Assembly (NCBI GenBank): GCA_007922305.1
Contig: ML677326.1
Span: 55,422,785 to 55,486,784 of the forward strand
Direction: 5' to 3'
From: Dermatemys mawii
Lineage: Eukaryota > Chordata > Testudines > Dermatemydidae
DNA length: 64,000 nt
The stretch's first letter is position 1, and the number at the start of each line of letters is the position of its first letter. The notes under the pieces are model-generated. The model searched no databases, was not told the DNA's origin, and saw only the letters and a program-made list of their open reading frames with translations. This document shows, one piece after another, positions 34,776-48,787 of the stretch. Both the position numbers and the translations under genes were made by a program.

Positions 34776-37277
34776 CAAGCCCCCAGAGACCGGTCTCATT
34801 GGAAATGGGTATACCATGCATGACAATTTCCCTGGTGACTATGTAAAATCTAGTCATAAGATTACTGTCCTGCATCTTAACCCCTGAAACATACTGCCCT
34901 GTCCACTATACTATCTCCCACCCATTGAACCATAACATACTCCCCATCCTCTTTTCCTTGGATAATGGAGCTGGACTTTCTATATGGCTCTTTCCACTTT
35001 CAGTGAGAAGCCAAGTTTCCACCTTACCCCCTGCCCTCGGATTACTGGGGTCCTTAGGCTCAGCCATACCCCTCTGCCTGAGGGAACAGAACAATAAACA
35101 GTTTTCACGCTCTTGCCTAAATACAGTCAGAGAGAATAGAACACCAATCGGCACATTTTCTCTTGATGTGGAAAGTAGCCCAAGCAACATTCCCTGCTAC
35201 TTTGTCAAGGCTCTCTTGCAGGTAATAAGTGTGCAAGCAGTACAGATAAATGGTGCCAGCATGAATAGCCAATTTTGAGCCCTACTTCCATGGTATATTT
35301 CATCTCCCTCCAACAGTAAACGATTTTGTCTGTGACTCTTCTTTTCGAAAAGGCTCTCGAAAATGAAATGACAAATTATCATTAAATAAAAGTAGTAGAC
35401 AGCAAATAAAAATCCAAATATGACAGACTATATGGCACTGAAAAGGTAATTTCAAATGCCGCTCGAGATTTTTTTCAAACCCTTACTTTAAGAAAACTGG
35501 CTCAGAAATTATGTAGACATGGCAATGCAAGCAAGGTGGAATATTATACATTTTTACTGCTAACTGCCACTTAAATCAAAAGTAAAAAGTGGGTCTGTTC
35601 TGTTAATTGCAACTTCAAGCCAAAAACATGCAAAATAGAAAGCATATTCATATTTATATATCTTACAAATGTTTTCAAGTATGCATCAGTATAAACAAAG
35701 ATCTGCTTGAAAGCCAACCCTAGGGAAGCAACATTTGATTAACATTCCACTGAACAACACTGCAACCATTCCAACATCTTATATTGCACTAAAAATGATC
35801 ATCAGTCTTATATGTTTAAAGTATATCAACTGAATTAACTCAGGACTCGGCCCTCTTTCATTAATGATGTAGACACTTAGAGTTACTGACAGTCCCAAAA
35901 TGGGTGGTACTCAATGGCTTTGCAATACAAGACTAAAGCACCTCCAGCTTATTACATGTAACAGGTGGGTGGAAGGAAAAAAAGTAGGACAACTGCATGT
36001 ATTAATTCAGTGATGTTTGATTGCTTTGTTTTTAAGTCAGAAATGTCCATAAACATTTTGGCAATCAGATTTCAATGCATCAGTCATTCTTATTTGATTT
36101 TCATTGATTGCTTGAAATACTGTATTTTCTGATGACAGGAAACCAATACAATTCAGAGAGTATCAAGCATCTCTAAATACTGCAGTAGTTTCAACTGCCC
36201 CAAGAGTATCTATTAATAGATTGAAAACTGAGTCCAGGAGGGAAAGGAAAATCTCTGCCACAAAAGTAATTCACTGCTTTATCCACATTTCTGTCAGGAT
36301 TATTTTAAATTCTAACATGACCTAATATAGGTCATTGCTTAATTCTTACAGTAGAGGCAAGTAATTTACAAACCTATCACTGGAAATGCAATCTAGTCTG
36401 TATTACTGAGGTCAGAAAAGTTTATAGTCCATAACAATGTTGAACTAAGAATTTAAAAGTTCATTTTCAAAAGAACATGGTGTTCATGATATATATTACC
36501 CTAACAAAAGGAAGTACAACTCTGCTCTTTGTGACCATACCTTCCTGTGAAGCCCTACACCTGGGGTCATTTTTGCTCAATGAATAAGATTTAAATAAGA
36601 TCACACCACATTGAGAGCATTTGAGTGTTGCAGCCTATAGCTAGTTTGCTGGGGTCTCCAACTTGCATTTAGACATGCTCTTGTTAATTATTTGTATTTA
36701 CTTTACTTGATAGCATTTACAATTCTAATGAACTATGGCTCTTTCTTTCAACCACAACATAGTTTAATAAGTACATTCACTGAAATTAATTTAGAAAAAG
36801 GGTAAATATAAATCCAAACACAATGTAACAAACAAGATGGAGCTCCAGGTCATTAATCTAATGCATGAGTAAATATGGTAGTTAGTCTATATCCACCTGA
36901 AGTCCTTTTCTGGATTTTTGATACACCTAGGTGACCCTTCAAAAATATCTAACGGGAAAGGAAAACAAAACAAACAAAACCTCGCAATATATATACATAG
37001 CTGATGTTGTCAAAAAATAATTGGAATCTGTGTGTATAGATCCCTCACCTCCCTTATATCAAGTTAAGGGGGTGGAGGGAAAGATACCATGGTAATTTTT
37101 TAGGCTTTATCTTACATGCCTTCATTCATTCTAAAGGAAAATTAAATACAGTGATCTTCAAGCCATTTCCTAGCTGTTGCATTCAGACAGCATAATTTCT
37201 CCAATGAAACCTGTTAGGGGACTGAACATGAGACGCCATTAGGGGATTAGAGACAATGAAATGTATGTGTACTACTG

Positions 37278-37850
37278 CAGTGGAGCCCTGGGCACTTTAA
37301 ATCACCATCAGAGTCCCAAGGGCTCACGGCTGCTGCCGCTACCCCAGGGTCCCAGGCTCTGGCAGAGCTTTAAAGAGCCCAGAGCTCTGCTGCAGTAGTG
37401 GCAGCCAGGAGCCCCTGGCCCTTTAAATCACCGCTGGAGCCCTACCACCGCCTTCCCAGGGCTCCAGCAGCAGGGCTCCAGGGACGATTTAAAGGGCCTG
37501 GGACTGCAGTTGCCACTACCGCCCCGGGCCCTTTAAATAACCACTGGAGCCCCACCTCCACCTCCACTACCCCAGGACTCTGGCAGCAACTGACATCCCT
37601 GAATCTTTAAATTGTCCCTGGAGTCCTGCTGCCAGAGCCCTAGGAGGCGGTGGCAGGGCTCAGGTGGCAATTTAAGGGGCCCGGGGTGGTAGCGGCAGCT
37701 GGACCCCGGGTCCTTTAAGTTACCGCATGAGCTGTGCTGATGCTTCCCCAGAACTCCAGCAACGGGGCTCTTGCCAGTATGCCATATCAGGGCATACCGA
37801 CTTACTTTCAACTCTGAGTTCAGCATGAAGTTCTCCCACATGGCAGAGAG
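37278..37850. repeat. GC-rich array with CTTTAAAT boxes in both orientations
   Basis: The box CCCTTTAAATCACCGCTGGAGCC, shortened here, recurs at about 37294, 37420, 37527, 37601 and 37709. Inverted forms GATTTAAAGGGCC and CAATTTAAGGGGCCC lie at 37484 and 37670. Between boxes are CCAGGGCTCCAGCAGC and GGTGGCAGG phrases. The right edge GGCATACCGACTTACTTTCA is also known to me from turtle repeats. The frames of 70 and 102 codons here are by-products of composition. Confidence 0.6.
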
Positions 37851-40800
37851 CTAACAGAATGGCTCCATACCCTTCTCTCTCTCTCACTCACACACTTGTG
37901 GCCCCTAGTGTGGTGGGGAAATGGTCAAATGCTGGGAAGAGGGTCTAGGATATGGCTATTCTCAGCTACCCACTATTCTTAGGAGTCCATGGGGCAGTCC
38001 AAGTAAGTGTACTCTACCTCGTTCTGAGGATTCAGTAGACCCCAAAATGGCTTGAAGTCATTTGTCCTTCCCCATTCCCTAGGGAAAAGATTCATAGATT
38101 TTAAGAGACTTATGAAAATATATATGTGCCAATGATGGAAAAAATTGTGCACCACAAATGTGATACTATAAGCAGTTCTAAAGAAGAATCAGTGAATTTC
38201 AAAAGTTAATGCTATATGCTTTGCCAGTCTCCTTTTTCGTTCTGTCCTTTTCAACGAGGCCTTTTCAGATGCCAAACAAATAAATAAATAACATCACCAG
38301 TTTCTGTAACACGTTCTTTTAAACGCTGTAGGGCAAGACACCTGCCCAGAAGTAGCACAGGGATTTTTGTGTACTGATTCTTACTACGGAACTGTGATTT
38401 TGTATTGCTGCTGAAGAGAAACACAACATCTCAACCATATGTTAATAGCTAAACTGGAATAAGAGAAAAACAAACAGCACAACAAAGCACAAAATAGAAG
38501 AAAAATGGAGAGTGAGAACAAACTGTTAATTTTAACCACCAACCAGTTTGAAGCCTAGATTAAAAGTGATCAGATATCCCCCCACCCCCAACACACACAC
38601 AAAATCCTTTTAAAAATGATTTAACAATCAAGCAAGTCTTTAAAATAGTATACATTTTTTTCTGTAGTGTATGTTACTAGCTTTTTCAGAGAATGAACAA
38701 TACACTTTGCCTTTTACAGGCAGGAATTCTAATTCTTAATTCAAAAGTTGAAAAATATCACAATGTAATATTAGCCAGTTTGTAAGAGAAGCTACTATTC
38801 CAGTAGAAACAGGACTGGGTCAATGGAATAATTCTTCTGTCAATCTAGCTACTACCCTCAAGGAAATGAATTACCTACACAGATAGGAGAATCCCTATCT
38901 AAATCCCGATACTGAAGTGCTGCAGCAGTGCCACTCTAGTGTTTGAACTGTACATATACCCTTAAACTCCAGGTTTGTACTTCCATTGTTTAGGGACCCT
39001 GAGACTGGGGCTGTGGCTGGACTCTTTTCAGGCTCTACATGCTTAAAAGAGGCTTGGATTCCCCTCACAGCAATTTGGTGGCTGTCTGAAAGGGAGCAGA
39101 TAGCCAGATCTGTGGCACAGAGATGAAGTTGGTTTTTTGGTTTGTATGTTTTAAATGAGTGCCTAATATTAAGCTAAGTCCATACTTAGATACCCAAGTA
39201 AATGGCCTCATTTTCAAGAGTGCTGACTGGCATCCAGCATTCCCACTGAAGACAGCCCATACTTGGAGGTAGAGAAGTTGGAAGGGAAGTCCTTTTGAGA
39301 TGAGATGAGAACTAAAAACCCAACTTCCATCCAGGGGTTGAGTCTTCTCTGCAGTCATCTTAAATTGATAACTGACTCCTCAAAAGGTACAAAAATAATG
39401 TGGCATTCTCTGTCCATGTGTAACTGAAATACTCTAATGAGCAAGTCAAGGAATGTTTTCTGCACATTCTGAAGTCTGTATGCAGCTCTTTATGTTGGTG
39501 TTCTTATTTTATGAGTCAATAATGTGTGATCCTGCTAGCTACCCTGGCTATTAATGAGTCTGAGTATTAGCTTGGGAATTAATGATATAAGGCTTGTTTT
39601 GTTTTTACCTATCGGTAGTGAAATTTATGAGCCATAAGTACTTATAAATCAGTATTTTAAACCTGATCTGGCACACACATATACATTCATAGTCCTACTG
39701 ACTTCAATAGGGCTATGAATGTGCTTAGAGGTTAACGTGCATAATTCTTTGCAGGACTGGTGCCTTAGGCTATTATCTTTTCAGCCAAAATTTTGAAAAA
39801 AAAGTGTACCTAAAATTAAGCTGCTACTGTAATAAAAGGTCTAAATCTCTTTCTACATGTGAACCTGTTTTTCTGACTGTCAAAGATTCCAGAATATTTT
39901 ATACTCCAGCTGTTTGTTACACCTAGTTGGTATTTGTAAAGTGCAAATTTTTAAGTGATTTGGTCCAGGAAGAATTGTCAACACACAGCAGAATTACATG
40001 CAGTGTCTACCTAACCATTTGATTTTGATATTAACCTCAACCCCTATGGGATGCCAGCCTGATAAAACACTATATGGACTCAGATGATCCATCTCCTGTG
40101 GAGAAGATTTAACATCTGGTTCAATTAGAGACTATGATGAACCAAAAAAAGGAGTGTAATTAAGAAAATCTGAATCTTTTTATTGATGTCACAGGTGAAG
40201 AAACCATGCTTTGTTTCTTTGAAGAATCTAACATTTTTAATTTCATTGTACGGAGGTACCCAATTAGATTGAACTTCTTAGGCTAAAGTGGATAATATAA
40301 TGGAAATACAAATTCCTTAAAAAAAAGTCACGTATCAAGCTTTCAGGATCCATCTGATTCTCGTTTAAAGGATATTTTACTAAGCTCCAATGCAAACAGA
40401 GGCTTGAATTCCTATCATAGCTGGGTGAATGCTACAAAGCTTTCAGTGACTTTGTTCAGCCTGAAAATTAATTTGCTTTAAATGTGCTTTTGTCACTTTG
40501 CCATTTGTCTAACATTAACATCTCAATGATCATGGATAAGAAACTAATATTACTCATGTGAGTATTTAGTTATATGAGATGGGACACTAGTCGATACAGC
40601 AGACTCAAAAGAGAATAGATTTTCCCAAAACCACTTACCAAAGCACTGACACAGAAGCAATTAAAGGAGTCAGATGAAGATCTGATTTTACCTTTCACAG
40701 GCAGGTCCACATAATAATCTTTTATCACATTTATATGAAGTAATTGTAAATTTAAACTCTGTGCCCAGTCAGTAAGTTTTACAATAATTTTCTTTTTAGC

Positions 40801-43800
40801 AATTATATCTTGAGTGGCTCAAAAAATATTTAAACTTCTTCTAGAATCCCCTCATCTTATTTATCTACTCTCTCTCTTAACTGCTACCTCTCATTGAGAG
40901 ATTGAGAGCCCCATTGCCTTCAAGATTTCCTCCTAATTATAAGAGAGTTACAAACGTCCAATTGTCCAACAACTAAAGAACAGAGCTAAAAATTTCAAAT
41001 GCTTAGAATTACCTGTTCATAATCAATCCAAGAGTAAAAATAAATTTCAAAACTGAGCATTCCACAAGAAAGGACACAGAAGAAATTCATTACATGAATT
41101 ATTTGCTCAGTTTTAAGACATACACAATAGCTCTTATTCATATTGCAGCCAAAGACCAAGTTAAAGATAGTTCAAAACCTGCCCCTAAAATTCAATCCAT
41201 TGAAATTTCTGGACAGTTTCAGTGTTGAACTGAAATCCTTGGCTCCCCTTCCTGGTCAAATCCAATATTGTAAGAAGTCTGTTTTACTTTTTCAGTGCAG
41301 ATATGGCATTCCTGCAACAGTACAGTGGAACTATTAATTTCACAAAGTTCTACTGATCAGGATGGGGAAGCTATCTTAACATCAACTTATCTTTCTGCAT
41401 ATTGTGGCTGAATTCTCACACAAAACCATTCCATTTAATGTCAGCACAATCACATCTAATTTTGAAATCTAGCCCCAAACTGAAGCATGGTGCCACATAC
41501 AAACTCCATCTGTTATGACAAGATAGCTTGCCATTCATGGAACTATAGTATGATTATGTACAGGAAGCATATTGTACTTTCTGAAAGTGCTGGATGAGAA
41601 AACTGCATCTATAGAGAAAGACGAAGCCTAACTGGCATGCTCTCACTCACTCTCTCTCCCTTCGTGTCTGATCACTAAACACTGTCTGGTAGGCTTATTG
41701 CTACTTAAATGTCCTTCAGTTTAGCCTGACAAATGGAACCAAAAGGTTATATCTGAATTGTCATCTAAGTGACTGGTCCATCTCTCTTCTTAAGTACTAG
41801 ATCAAGAAGAGTTTAGCAGCTATCTGTTAGGAAATGGGCCCTCTACAGATACATAAGTGTTAGATTTAGTGATCTGGATCCACACAACATTTTCTATATA
41901 GGCCACTGCTGGATTAAAGTTATGTTAATCAGTGGCTTTTTTGAAATCTCAAACAGTTGGCATACAAGGTTATTATTGTGAGTGGCCAATAGCCTTCTGT
42001 CTAGAAGGGTATGTATTTTGTGACTACCCCCCACCACCCCAACCCATTTGCATTTCTGGTCACCCAGCAAAAGCAAGTATTACTTCATTCAATAACACTT
42101 TGAATTACTGTACAGCATATAGGAGGTTACCTAATTTTTCAGGGGACAATAGGAAGTTTGTGACAGTAATGCATAAAAAAAAAATCTTTAATTCACAGCA
42201 TGGTAAGCATAAGACTGTTCTCTTTCCCCTCAGGATATCAAGACTTTGTTCTTGATTCATCAGGCATTGCTATAGTATCTATCCACATCAAACACAAGAT
42301 GTGTTCACAATCAAGAGTGAGAAAGTTGCCTGTCTGAAAGCAAATACTATTTGCTTCAAATTTAGATACAGTTCCCTATTAGCTTAAATAGATATTGAGG
42401 ACACTCAAACACAAGCAGGAGTTGCTCAGAATGACGACACATCAGGCTCATAACCACAACCAATTACCAGTAGGCAGCAGTTTGGGAACTGATCTTTGGA
42501 ACCTTAGAAAAGAAAAGTAATCTGGAAAATAAAAATAATGCAAACTGAAATCAAATAGTCCCTCTTAAACACACTTAAAACACTGTAAAAAGAAATAAAT
42601 GAAAGATTGCCAAAACACATGCAATACTTGACTATTGGTAGTCAGTTTATTTAATATCAAATTTCTACATCCCCCACATTTTCTGTCCCATATATTCATT
42701 ATGCTACAACATAAAGTTACTGTTTATTGAACTGACATTTATGTTAGTAGAAACAAACAAACAAAAAACCAGGAAGTATTTGATTTCAAATCAGAATGAC
42801 TCAAGTTTATTTAATTTTTGCAAACACTTAGATCAATGACTTCTGTGTTTTCGGTTTCAGATATTATGGGCACCACTGCAGGAACATCATGTTACCAAAT
42901 GCAAATGAAAAGAAAAACCTTTAAAAGTAATTTGGGAAATATCAAGCTCCAGGTCATTTCATTACCGTAAAGATTTCTAAAGACACACACATATATTATG
43001 TTAGGCCTATAACTGAAACACTAGTGTCACACTGTTTTAAAGTCAGAAAAGCAAAAGTTAAGGTTCCAGCAGCAATGTTAACTCAACCATACTGTGGTTT
43101 CCACTGTATAAATTTTATTATAAACAGTAATATAGCAACTTACATAATTAACAAGGAAAAACACAGGAATTGAAAATACCATGTGAAAAATATAGTTGTG
43201 TTATCCCCATAAAACAGGAAATGCAAAAACTAAGGTTATAGAAAGAGGAACTGGTTTGTAACCTTACTTTAGTGTTTACTTTCAAACAACTTACTGCCAT
43301 ATCAATACTATTAACCATGTTGGAAGAAGGCATTCAGCTAAGTAGGACTCTCAGAACATTGAACTGGCATGTTAAAATGCATCACTGGCATTTTTCTAGC
43401 AAATCAACCAACTAACTAAACTAAAGCTTATCTAAACCATCTCCTTACTTTCCACCCAAACAAATCTCTCTTCTTTCCCTTAACTCACCTCTTTAATAAA
43501 CCTCAACCATATATTACTGTTCTCCAACTCCCTTTTCTTAACACTTGGTCATTAGTGTTCTGAGATTACTGGCACGTTTCCTGAACATTAGAGTTTGTCA
43601 AGTATTTTATAATCACATAACAAATTTAACCAGATATCTGAGAGCTCCATCTTATCCAGAACGGAATATTGGATCAGCACCATTTTGAGAGACTATATTT
43701 TAGGGTATGTTGTAGAGCTGATCAAAAATATTTTGATTTTTTTGAATTGAATATTATTTTATTAAAACCAAAAATGTTATGTAGAAATGCATTGGTTTTG

Positions 43801-44069
43801 ACAAAACAGTTTAATCAGAAAGCTCTCTCTGTCCAGATTCAAGCGTAAAGTTTGTGGTTGCAGATACAATTCTGTTCTCCTGTAACTCAATTATGGCTTT
43901 GATGCAACACAGGAAAATCTGTAGACCACTTCCCCATCCTTCCTAAGACAGCTTAATGCCTTACAACACTTATTTCCATCACTTTTTGCTGCTAGTGTGA
44001 AGGAGAGAAAAGGAGGATAACTTGCACCCCCACCCTACCCACAAATGAAGCCTACACAGTGTATAACGG

Positions 44070-44742
44070 TGGGGGGCTACATCCAGCCCTTCAGTTGTTT
44101 GCATCCGGGGAGTGGGGTCGGGGGATTGCCCCATTTCAGCACTCCAACCATGTCATGGCTCCACACAGCTCCTGGAAGTGGTGACATTTCCTCTCTCCAG
44201 CTCCTATGCCTAGGGGCAGTCAGGGAGCTCCGCACACTGTCCCCACCCCAATCGTAGCCCCCACAGCTCCCATTGTCTGGGAACCACAGCCAATGGGAGC
44301 TGCAGGGGTGGCACCTATGGACAGGGCAGTGTGCAGAACTGCCTGGCTGCGCCTCTGCATTCAAGCCAAAAGCGTGGAAATGCCGCTCTTTCAGGGAGCT
44401 TTTTGAGGTAAGTGCTACATGGAGCCTGCACCCCTGAGACCCTCCCACATCACAACCTCCTGTCCCAGCCCTGATCTTCCTGCTGCTTTCTGAACCCCTT
44501 TCTCAACCCGGAGTACCCTCCTCCACCCCTAACTCCTTATCCCTACACCCCCACACACACACTCCAACCCCCAGCCCAGAGCCCCCTCTCTGCACCCTGA
44601 ACTGTTCATTTCTGGCACCACCCAGGGCCCACACGCCCTCCCTCACCCCAGCCCCCCAATTTCATGAGCATTCATAGCCTCCCATACAATTTCCGTACCC
44701 AGATGTGGCCCTCAGGCCAAAAAGTTTGCTCACCCCTGCTGT
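44070..44742 (-). mobile_element. hAT-like non-autonomous element (GGCAAACTTTTTGGCC family), reverse copy
   Basis: The right end, GATGTGGCCCTCAGGCC, AAAAAGTTTGCTCACCCCTG, is the reverse complement of the left end at 7982-8015. The left end, CGGTGGGGGGCTACATCCAG, CCCTTCAGTTGTTTGCATCC, corresponds to the right end of that copy. The middle has CCCATTGTCTGGGAACCAC and GCCAATGGGAGCTGCAGGGG. Frames of up to 123 codons are compositional. Confidence 0.6.
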
Positions 44743-46049
44743 ATAAGGTCAAACTTACAACTTACCTAGCGATTTGCTGTCCTGGTAACTCAAAAATCTT
44801 AACCTTCAGCCTACGCTTTCTCCCCAAACCAGCCAATTCCTAACTTCCTTCCAGTACCTTCTCTCCCCAGGTTTCCCTGAACAGTAGAGGACTTAACAAA
44901 CCACATCTGCTGCAGTGAGTCAGCCAAATCTACTCAGCAGCTTCCAGAGGAATGTAACTCTTCCAAAACTGGTCAATCCCATTTGGGATAGATCCAGCTA
45001 CCACAGGTCAATCATCTCTTCCTAACTTGGCTACTATTTACTAAGCAGTAATAAAGTTTTCACTTAGTTTTTAAATGGGGATAAATGAAAGATATCATCA
45101 TTTTATGAGTAGAAGAGGTAAGAGGGGAAAGACTTCTAAGATACAGATCTATAGGAATGTAGGAAATTAGTAACACTAGTACCAGTTCGTAGTCTTGGTA
45201 CCCATTATAAATGAAGGAGATGGGACTGGCAATTACATTCCCCCTCATCCCTGCCCCAAAATTACCAATGCTGACAACAACAAAAATAGCTTCTCAGACA
45301 AAATCAGCCAAACAGCTAACCAGTTTGAGTCCCTTCCCCTCTCATACAATAAATAAGTTTCTGCTGCCACCACTTCTCCCTAACTCCTTTGAAAGTGAGC
45401 AAGTAGCCACCCCTTCCACCTAAAGAAGAGCCAGCAACTGCAGCAGATCCGCTTTCTACTTCTCTCTCTCTCGGTCAGTGTTTAGTTTTTCCTTACCAGT
45501 AATAAGACACAATCTTCTGCCTCCTTGAAGTCACAAACCACCCAAACTCCTCATTCCCTCTACCTCAGTTTCTGCCTCACCATTTGGGGCACTGGTGGTG
45601 CTTTTATACTAAGGCTTCGCTTGCACTCATGCTCTTGGTCTGGTCTGATTCTCTCCCTCGCTGAGTATTGAAAGAGCAGCCTGAGAGCATGCTCTGATTT
45701 AGGCACTGTTCAGCGGAGACAAAAACATTGTCTCTTCCTCCTCAGATTATGGTACACTGTACAAGCTAAACCCTCAATCCTTCATACCTCCCCAATTCGC
45801 TCCAGGAGAAAGGATTTTTTTTAAAATTAGTAGCCACCTTACAAAAGATACGAGATGAACTCTTGAGTTTTAACTCCAGCAGATTCCCATTAACTTTACG
45901 ATTTGGCCCAAGGAAAAAAGTTTTAGGTTGGGATAGGGAATAAAAGTAAAGGCACTTAGTCTGCAGAGTGAAGACTAAAAAAAATCTACTGTGCAATTAT
46001 AACAATATTGTATTCATGAACTCTCATTCAAAGCACTTTATAAAAATCA

Positions 46050-46140
46050 GTTCATTTAGCCTGTATACGCCTGTCAGGAAAGTATTATTTCCATTTTACA
46101 AATTTAAAAATGGAGGCACAGAAAGAATTAGTGAAGTCTG
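46050..46140 (-). mobile_element. SINE core fragment (MIR-like)
   Basis: GTATTATTTCCATTTTACAA, ATGGAGGCACAGAAAGAATT and AGTGAAG follow the reversed core and tail of MIR-like SINEs. Head absent. Confidence 0.4.
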
Positions 46141-46970
46141 ATGCCTTTCTTTTTCACTTTGTAAGGAGTATTAGCACATGCAATAGCTCTGCATACTCAG
46201 TATAGTATGCAGATTACAAGATGAATTTTAAAAACATGTTTCCCATTGACACAGCAAATTAATGTTGCAGTAACCTATAAATTAAAGCTCCCTAAATCTG
46301 GGTTTGTACATTAGACTCATGATTCATCATGTCAATTTTTAGAAGATCCCTACTAGCATGCACTGGCATAATCGACTAACAGATTCATTAGTGCAGGTAT
46401 GGTCTTTTAAGTCCCATTATTCATGGATTAAGAGCTCTCAGCATGCACTGACATTCAGAGTAGTACTATCTATTTGGCTAAGATGCTATAGTTATTGGGT
46501 AAAGGAATTTGTGAACCTTTTGTTTACTCCATCTTGTAGGGTTTCATGAGCAAGGCAAGGAGCATCAAGAAAAATGCTGAGCTTTGGTACCCTTTGATGC
46601 ATGCTGAAAATATCTCCAACATACTTCTGGCAATGTTTTATATTCCCTTTGAAATTGTAACAGGATCTATTCTCTGCTCAATGAAAAAAACTGTGGCAGT
46701 TTCAATTACAGTGTCATATAAACAAGGCCTGCCACCTTCTGTGTGCGCATGCCAGGAGTGAAAGGGGGCATATGAAGGCAGCCTGGAAGTTGATTTTTGT
46801 GCTCTCCAGTTGCTGAGGATGAGTTGACTGGTGCAGTCAGCAGTGTTCAGAGCCAGAAAGGGGGCGCTGTGGAGTAGGATAGAGTAATATCAGGGCTCCT
46901 CCATGTGCACCTACTCCCACTCAGACTGGTACCTAAAGCGAGCACATGCCATAGGTCTAAAAATTATATC

Positions 46971-47762
46971 TGTTATAAGTATAAAGTAGCCTAGAATTAC
47001 TGTTTACCTGTAAGGGGTTAAGCTAAAGGTAACCTGAGAGGTGGACAACTGACCAATGAGAAATTCCTCAGGAGACAAAGGATTTTGACTTTTAGTTTCT
47101 CTTTGGGTTTTTTCTGTGTTTAACTTGGCTATGTTAACCACACCTATTTTTTTCACTGTAAACTATAGCTTTTTAGCAAGTAAGGTAGTCAGTAAGTTAC
47201 CTTTTTTTTTATCACTTGGAGAGTTCTCAGGGGTGAGTGTTGGCTGGGTGCTTTTTGATATTGTAAGATTCAGCAAAGATATCAACAGTGGGAGAAAGTT
47301 GCCTCGGGGAAGAGGTTTGGGTTCTTGATTCTTTTGTTGATTATTGTAGATGCTGTTCTATTAATGGTTATAAGGGATTTATTCCTTTTTTATTTCTTTT
47401 ATTAAAATCTTTTTTTTAAGAATTTGACTGCTTGTTTTTCATTGTGTAAAATCCTGGCTTTGGATCGGGCACGTCTCACAGGATCAGGCGAGGCTTTTCT
47501 CTCAAGCTTCCCAGGGAGGGAATAAGTTTGGGGGTTTCGTGGAAAGAGAAAGAGGGGCTTCAAGTGGCCCATGTCCAATAGTTTTTGAGACATTCTCACT
47601 TGATGGTGGCGGCGTACCAGTCCAAACACAGAAAAAGTTGTGTTCTGGGGAAAAACATTTTAACCTAAGCTGGTAAAATAAGCTGGGGGGGGCGTATTTC
47701 TTTTTTCATGCGGGTCCCCACATCTGTACCCTAGAGTTCAGAGTGGGGAGGCAATCCTGACA
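46971..47762 (+). mobile_element. Solo LTR with perfect 5-bp target duplication
   Basis: It begins TGTTATAAGTATAAAGTAGC and ends GGCAATCCTGACA. The identical 5-mer ATATC flanks it at 46966-46970 and 47763-47767. TG...CA ends, a 792-bp length and a 5-bp duplication fit an endogenous retrovirus LTR left by recombination. A TATA-like box (GTATAAAG) lies at the very start, and an ATTAAA-type poly-A signal lies near 47400 before a T-rich tract. There are no viral genes in the neighbourhood. Small open frames inside are not genes. Confidence 0.82.
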
Positions 47763-47814
47763 ATATCTAACGTACATATTTGACGTCCACCTCCAGCACA
47801 GTATCTTTAATGTG

Positions 47815-47890
47815 TTCATCTTCACAACAGTGGGCTCGAGTCCCAGGCTATCACCCTAACCACTGGACTATCCTTCTTCTGAAGTAATAT
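47815..47890 (-). mobile_element. tRNA-headed SINE, head fragment
   Basis: On the minus strand GATAGTCCAGTGGTTAGGGTG forms box A and GGGACTCGAGCCCACTG forms box B of a Pol III promoter, spaced as in tRNA. The body is missing beyond the head. Confidence 0.65.
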
Positions 47891-47916
47891 TGAAGTGTAT
47901 CGTGACTGCTGTACCT

Positions 47917-48160
47917 AAGGCCTAGTCTACACGGTGGGGAAGATTGATCTAAGTTACACACCTTCAGCTACATGAATAACGTAGCAATGGTTGACACTCT
48001 CCCAACCACTCCGCTTGCGCCTCTTGCCCTGGTGGAGTCCCGGAGTCAACAGGAGAGTGCTCGGCAGGCAATTTATCGCTTCTAGACTAGACACGATAAA
48101 TCGACTCCCACCGGATCGATTGCTACCCATCAATCCAGTGGGTAATGTAGACAAGCCCTT
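47917..48160. mobile_element. Miniature DNA element with AAGGCCTAGTCTACAC ends
   Basis: The left end AAGGCCTAGTCTACACGG and the right end TGTAGACAAGCCCTT form an inverted pair. The interior GATTGATCTAAGTTACACAC, CTTCAGCTACATGAATAACG, CTTGCCCTGGTGGAGTCC and GATAAATCGACTCCCACC is the word order of an abundant turtle miniature element. Flanking 8-mers (CTGTACCT, ATTAGTAA) do not match, so the duplication is lost or the ends are slightly misplaced. Confidence 0.7.
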
Positions 48161-48787
48161 ATTAGTAAGCTCCCCACACCTGCTTCTGTCATCTGTATAG
48201 GTCTCCAACTCCGGTATTACATCTCCTTACTGAAAACAACCTGTCCAGCAGTGAAGCCAACAGAAGGGGAGGGGGGACAAGTGCCTCCTTGACAGCCTTC
48301 AGGTCTATGTGTAGCGCCTTTCACATGAGCCCTCTCTACCCTCATCTGGCAGCAATGGCTCCTGTCATGCAAGACTGAACTCAGCCCTGTCATGACGGGG
48401 TGGGGTGAGGGGAGCATGGTAGAGCCAAACCTGAATGTGGTGAGACCTTGTGTGCCACAGTGGTGATCTGGATCTAACCCCAGAGGACAGGAGCTGCTGC
48501 CACTCAGGGAGTGCAGGATGAGCTTAGTTGCCCACCACCTATGATCCATTGACTTCTGTTTGAAAAAACCTGGCTCCACCATTGATCTGCCTTTCTAAGC
48601 CTGAAGAGAAATCTATTCTTACAAATCCAAATGAAAAGAGTAAGAAGTTAAACACAAAGCTATTTTTAAATAACTTCTGAACCAGCTGAGTGGCGAACAG
48701 CAGAGAGGCTAATAGAGGGAGTTTGCCTGGAAGTTCGCCTGGGGTAGTAACTGCAAGAGCTGAGCAATCTCTTAGAAGGAAGGTAAT

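Noticed and set aside
34925..35278. 117-codon plus frame with a 94-codon minus frame opposite
   Set aside because: No domain, signal or splice evidence, and both strands open; most likely chance.
44077..44448. 123-codon minus-strand frame
   Set aside because: It falls inside the reverse copy of the hAT-like GC-rich element.
47815..47890. tRNA gene candidate (good boxes A and B)
   Set aside because: The cloverleaf cannot be completed and the wording matches the head of the turtle SINE.
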